From the NCBI RefSeq assembly GCF_000495435.3, contig NZ_AXUN02000185.1:53316-96161 (forward strand): a DNA stretch of 42,846 bases, written 5' to 3'. Below are positions 42,083 to 42,846 of the stretch, one piece after another. The stretch's first letter is position 1. Each line of letters begins with the position of its first letter. The position numbers and the translations under genes are program-made. The stretch is from Youngiibacter fragilis 232.1. Its GTDB lineage: Bacteria > Bacillota > Clostridia > Clostridiales > Clostridiaceae. The notes beneath the pieces were generated by a model. That model had not been told where the DNA came from and did not search any database. It saw only the letters and a list, made by a program, of their open reading frames with translations.

Positions 42083-42122
42083 GCTTGCGCAAACTCGTGA
42101 CTTCAGTCGTGAGTTTGCAAGC
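42083..42122 (+). repeat. left-end hairpin of an IS200/IS605 element
   Basis: GCAAACTC (42089-42096) pairs with GAGTTTGC (42111-42118); an inner stem GTGACT/AGTCGT surrounds TC, and an outer GCTT/AAGC extends it past a two-base bulge. It lies 130 bases upstream of the broken tnpA. The stretch from 41923 to 42082 contains nothing that I recognise. Confidence 0.75.
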
Positions 42123-42215
42123 GAAGTGAAGAAACAGGCAGTACTCAACACATTAGCATATATCAAGTGATAACTACCATAAAACACCTATTATAATGGC
42201 TTTAGCTTAACACAT

Positions 42216-42601
42216 ATGTTAAGGCGGATATGTCTATACAATCCAGTATCATTGGTCTGGTGCGTAAAGTACCGGCACGATATCCTTATTGGACAAGTGG
42301 ATGATGATGTGAAGGATTTGTTAATCTGATTGCTTCAGATAATGATGTGAATATCATGGAGATGGAGTCACATAATGATCACATACATCTGCTGATCGAC
42401 TGCAAACCTCAGCACTATATCCCAGATGTCGTGAAAGCACTCAAAGGGGTACCAGCAAGGTTATTGTTCAAGAAGCACCCTGAACTGAAGAAACGGCTTT
42501 GGGGCGGTCATCTGTGGAATCCCAGCTACTTTGTTGCCACAGTCAGTGAAAATAATGAGGAGCAAATGCGCATGTACTTACAGAGTCAGAAAAAGAAATG
42601 A
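42216..42601 (+). pseudogene. tnpA: IS200/IS605 transposase TnpA (Y1 family), frameshifted
   Basis: TnpA cuts and joins single-stranded element ends with a Tyr nucleophile. Reading across frames gives GGYVYTIQYHLVWCVKYRHD, then DDDVKDLLI, then IASDNDVNIMEMESHNDHIHLLIDC with the metal-binding HxH (HIH), and GGHLWNPSYFVATVSENN, which holds the catalytic Tyr. The frame breaks near 42253 and near 42326; each is repaired by adding one base. The C-terminal part from 42347 is open to the stop at 42601. The start is not certain, and the ATG at 42216 is only the nearest. The decay means that this copy cannot make active enzyme as read. Confidence 0.8.
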
Positions 42602-42629
42602 GACAGTCCAAGCTTTGACAATGGTGGAG

Positions 42630-42846
42630 GTGAGTGCATTGCTGCAGCATAAGGCCTATGAATACCGTATCTACCCAGATAAGAAACAGGAAACGCTGAT
42701 TGCAAGGACGATAGGCAGTTCAAGGCTCGTATACAACCATTTCCTGGAACTTTGGAACAAGGAATATGAGGAGACTGGCAAATGCCTTACTTATTCCGCA
42801 TGCTCCAAACTTCTGCCAAGATGAAGAGGGACCCGGAAACAGTATG
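42630..42846 (+). pseudogene. tnpB: TnpB (RNA-guided nuclease of IS605), N-terminal part, frameshifted, cut by window edge
   Basis: TnpB is the OMEGA nuclease related to Cas12. The N-terminal residues KAYEYRIYPDKKQETLIARTIGSSRLVYNHFLELWNKEY are typical of TnpB. The frame meets a TGA at 42822-42824 just after LTYSACSKLLP; adding one base near 42818 restores MKRDPETV, which is the usual continuation. A TTG at 42645, eight bases after GGAGG, may be the true start; the ATG at 42630 is upstream of that site. The RuvC part lies beyond the window. Confidence 0.75.

Larger units (their letters stand above)
42083..42846 (+). mobile_element. IS200/IS605-family element, left part, decayed, running off the window
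   Basis: It comprises the left-end hairpin, a frame-broken tnpA (Y1 transposase) and the start of tnpB in the same direction. The right end is outside the window. Three separate one-base deletions can be inferred in 600 bases, so it is inactive unless they are sequencing errors. Confidence 0.85.

Noticed and set aside
41945-42187. An 80-codon minus-strand frame beside the IS605 left end
   Set aside because: It spans the left-end hairpin and a non-coding gap, has no ribosome binding site, and its residues have no family pattern.
1-42846. CRISPR array or cas genes near the IscB locus
   Set aside because: No regularly spaced direct repeats were seen on either strand, and no Cas protein other than the IscB and TnpB relatives.

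Overview
The window looks like chromosome from an anaerobic, low-to-moderate G+C Firmicute of the class Clostridia. The evidence is a type II fatty-acid operon with FabK as its only enoyl-ACP reductase, a trimeric [FeFe]-hydrogenase of the electron-bifurcating type, T-box leaders on aminoacyl-tRNA synthetase genes, a DUF4364 protein, and a very large hydroxyacyl-CoA dehydratase activase-like protein. Many starts are TTG or GTG behind strong Shine-Dalgarno sequences. The species cannot be named from the sequence alone.

Layout. (1) 31-2,090, minus: plsY and rimO, with a rimO promoter. (2) 2,200-11,310, minus: an eleven-gene fatty-acid operon transcribed fabH-acpP-fabK-fabD-fabG-fabF-accB-fabZ-accC-accD-accA. 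It has one good promoter, and a FabT-like palindrome overlaps that promoter's predicted start point. (3) 11,442-14,110, minus: a Thr T-box leader, thrS, and a translationally coupled small HNH protein. (4) 14,242-15,366, plus: a two-repeat tautomerase-fold protein without the catalytic Pro, overlapping a probable pentein-fold (DUF6873-like) gene. (5) 15,395-19,734, plus: a Rex-like operator, a promoter and hydCBA. (6) 19,780-21,841, minus: HU, then hslO with an overlapping methyltransferase. (7) 21,850-24,532, plus: asd-dapA-dapB for lysine/diaminopimelate synthesis.

(8) 24,544-28,081 is an accessory island. An IS1182-like element sits inside the dapB terminator and has duplicated its 19-bp hairpin. 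A small membrane protein gene follows, then an IS200/IS605-type element carrying iscB (ancestral relative of Cas9), broken by one in-frame TAG just after the RuvC-I Asp. A structured HEARO/omega-RNA-like region lies directly upstream of iscB. (9) 28,082-31,838: a two-OB-fold ssDNA-binding protein, a divergent DUF4364 gene, nfo and folC. (10) 31,888-39,208, minus: valS behind a Val T-box, whose consensus promoter lies in the end of a 1,425-residue activase/dehydratase-like gene. (11) 39,266-41,922, minus: recX, an M16 peptidase and a methyltransferase, nearly abutting. (12) 42,083-42,846: the left part of a decayed IS200/IS605 element (tnpA, tnpB) with apparent one-base deletions.

The core genes form coherent modules: malonyl-CoA supply plus chain elongation, phosphatidate synthesis, NAD(H)/ferredoxin-linked hydrogen metabolism under likely redox control, and cell-wall/lysine precursor synthesis. 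The least ordinary parts are the disabled IscB locus with intact nuclease residues, the hairpin core shared between its ends, its RNA and the distant IS605 element, the HNH protein under T-box control, and the Pro-less tautomerase/pentein pair. No tRNA, rRNA or CRISPR array was seen.
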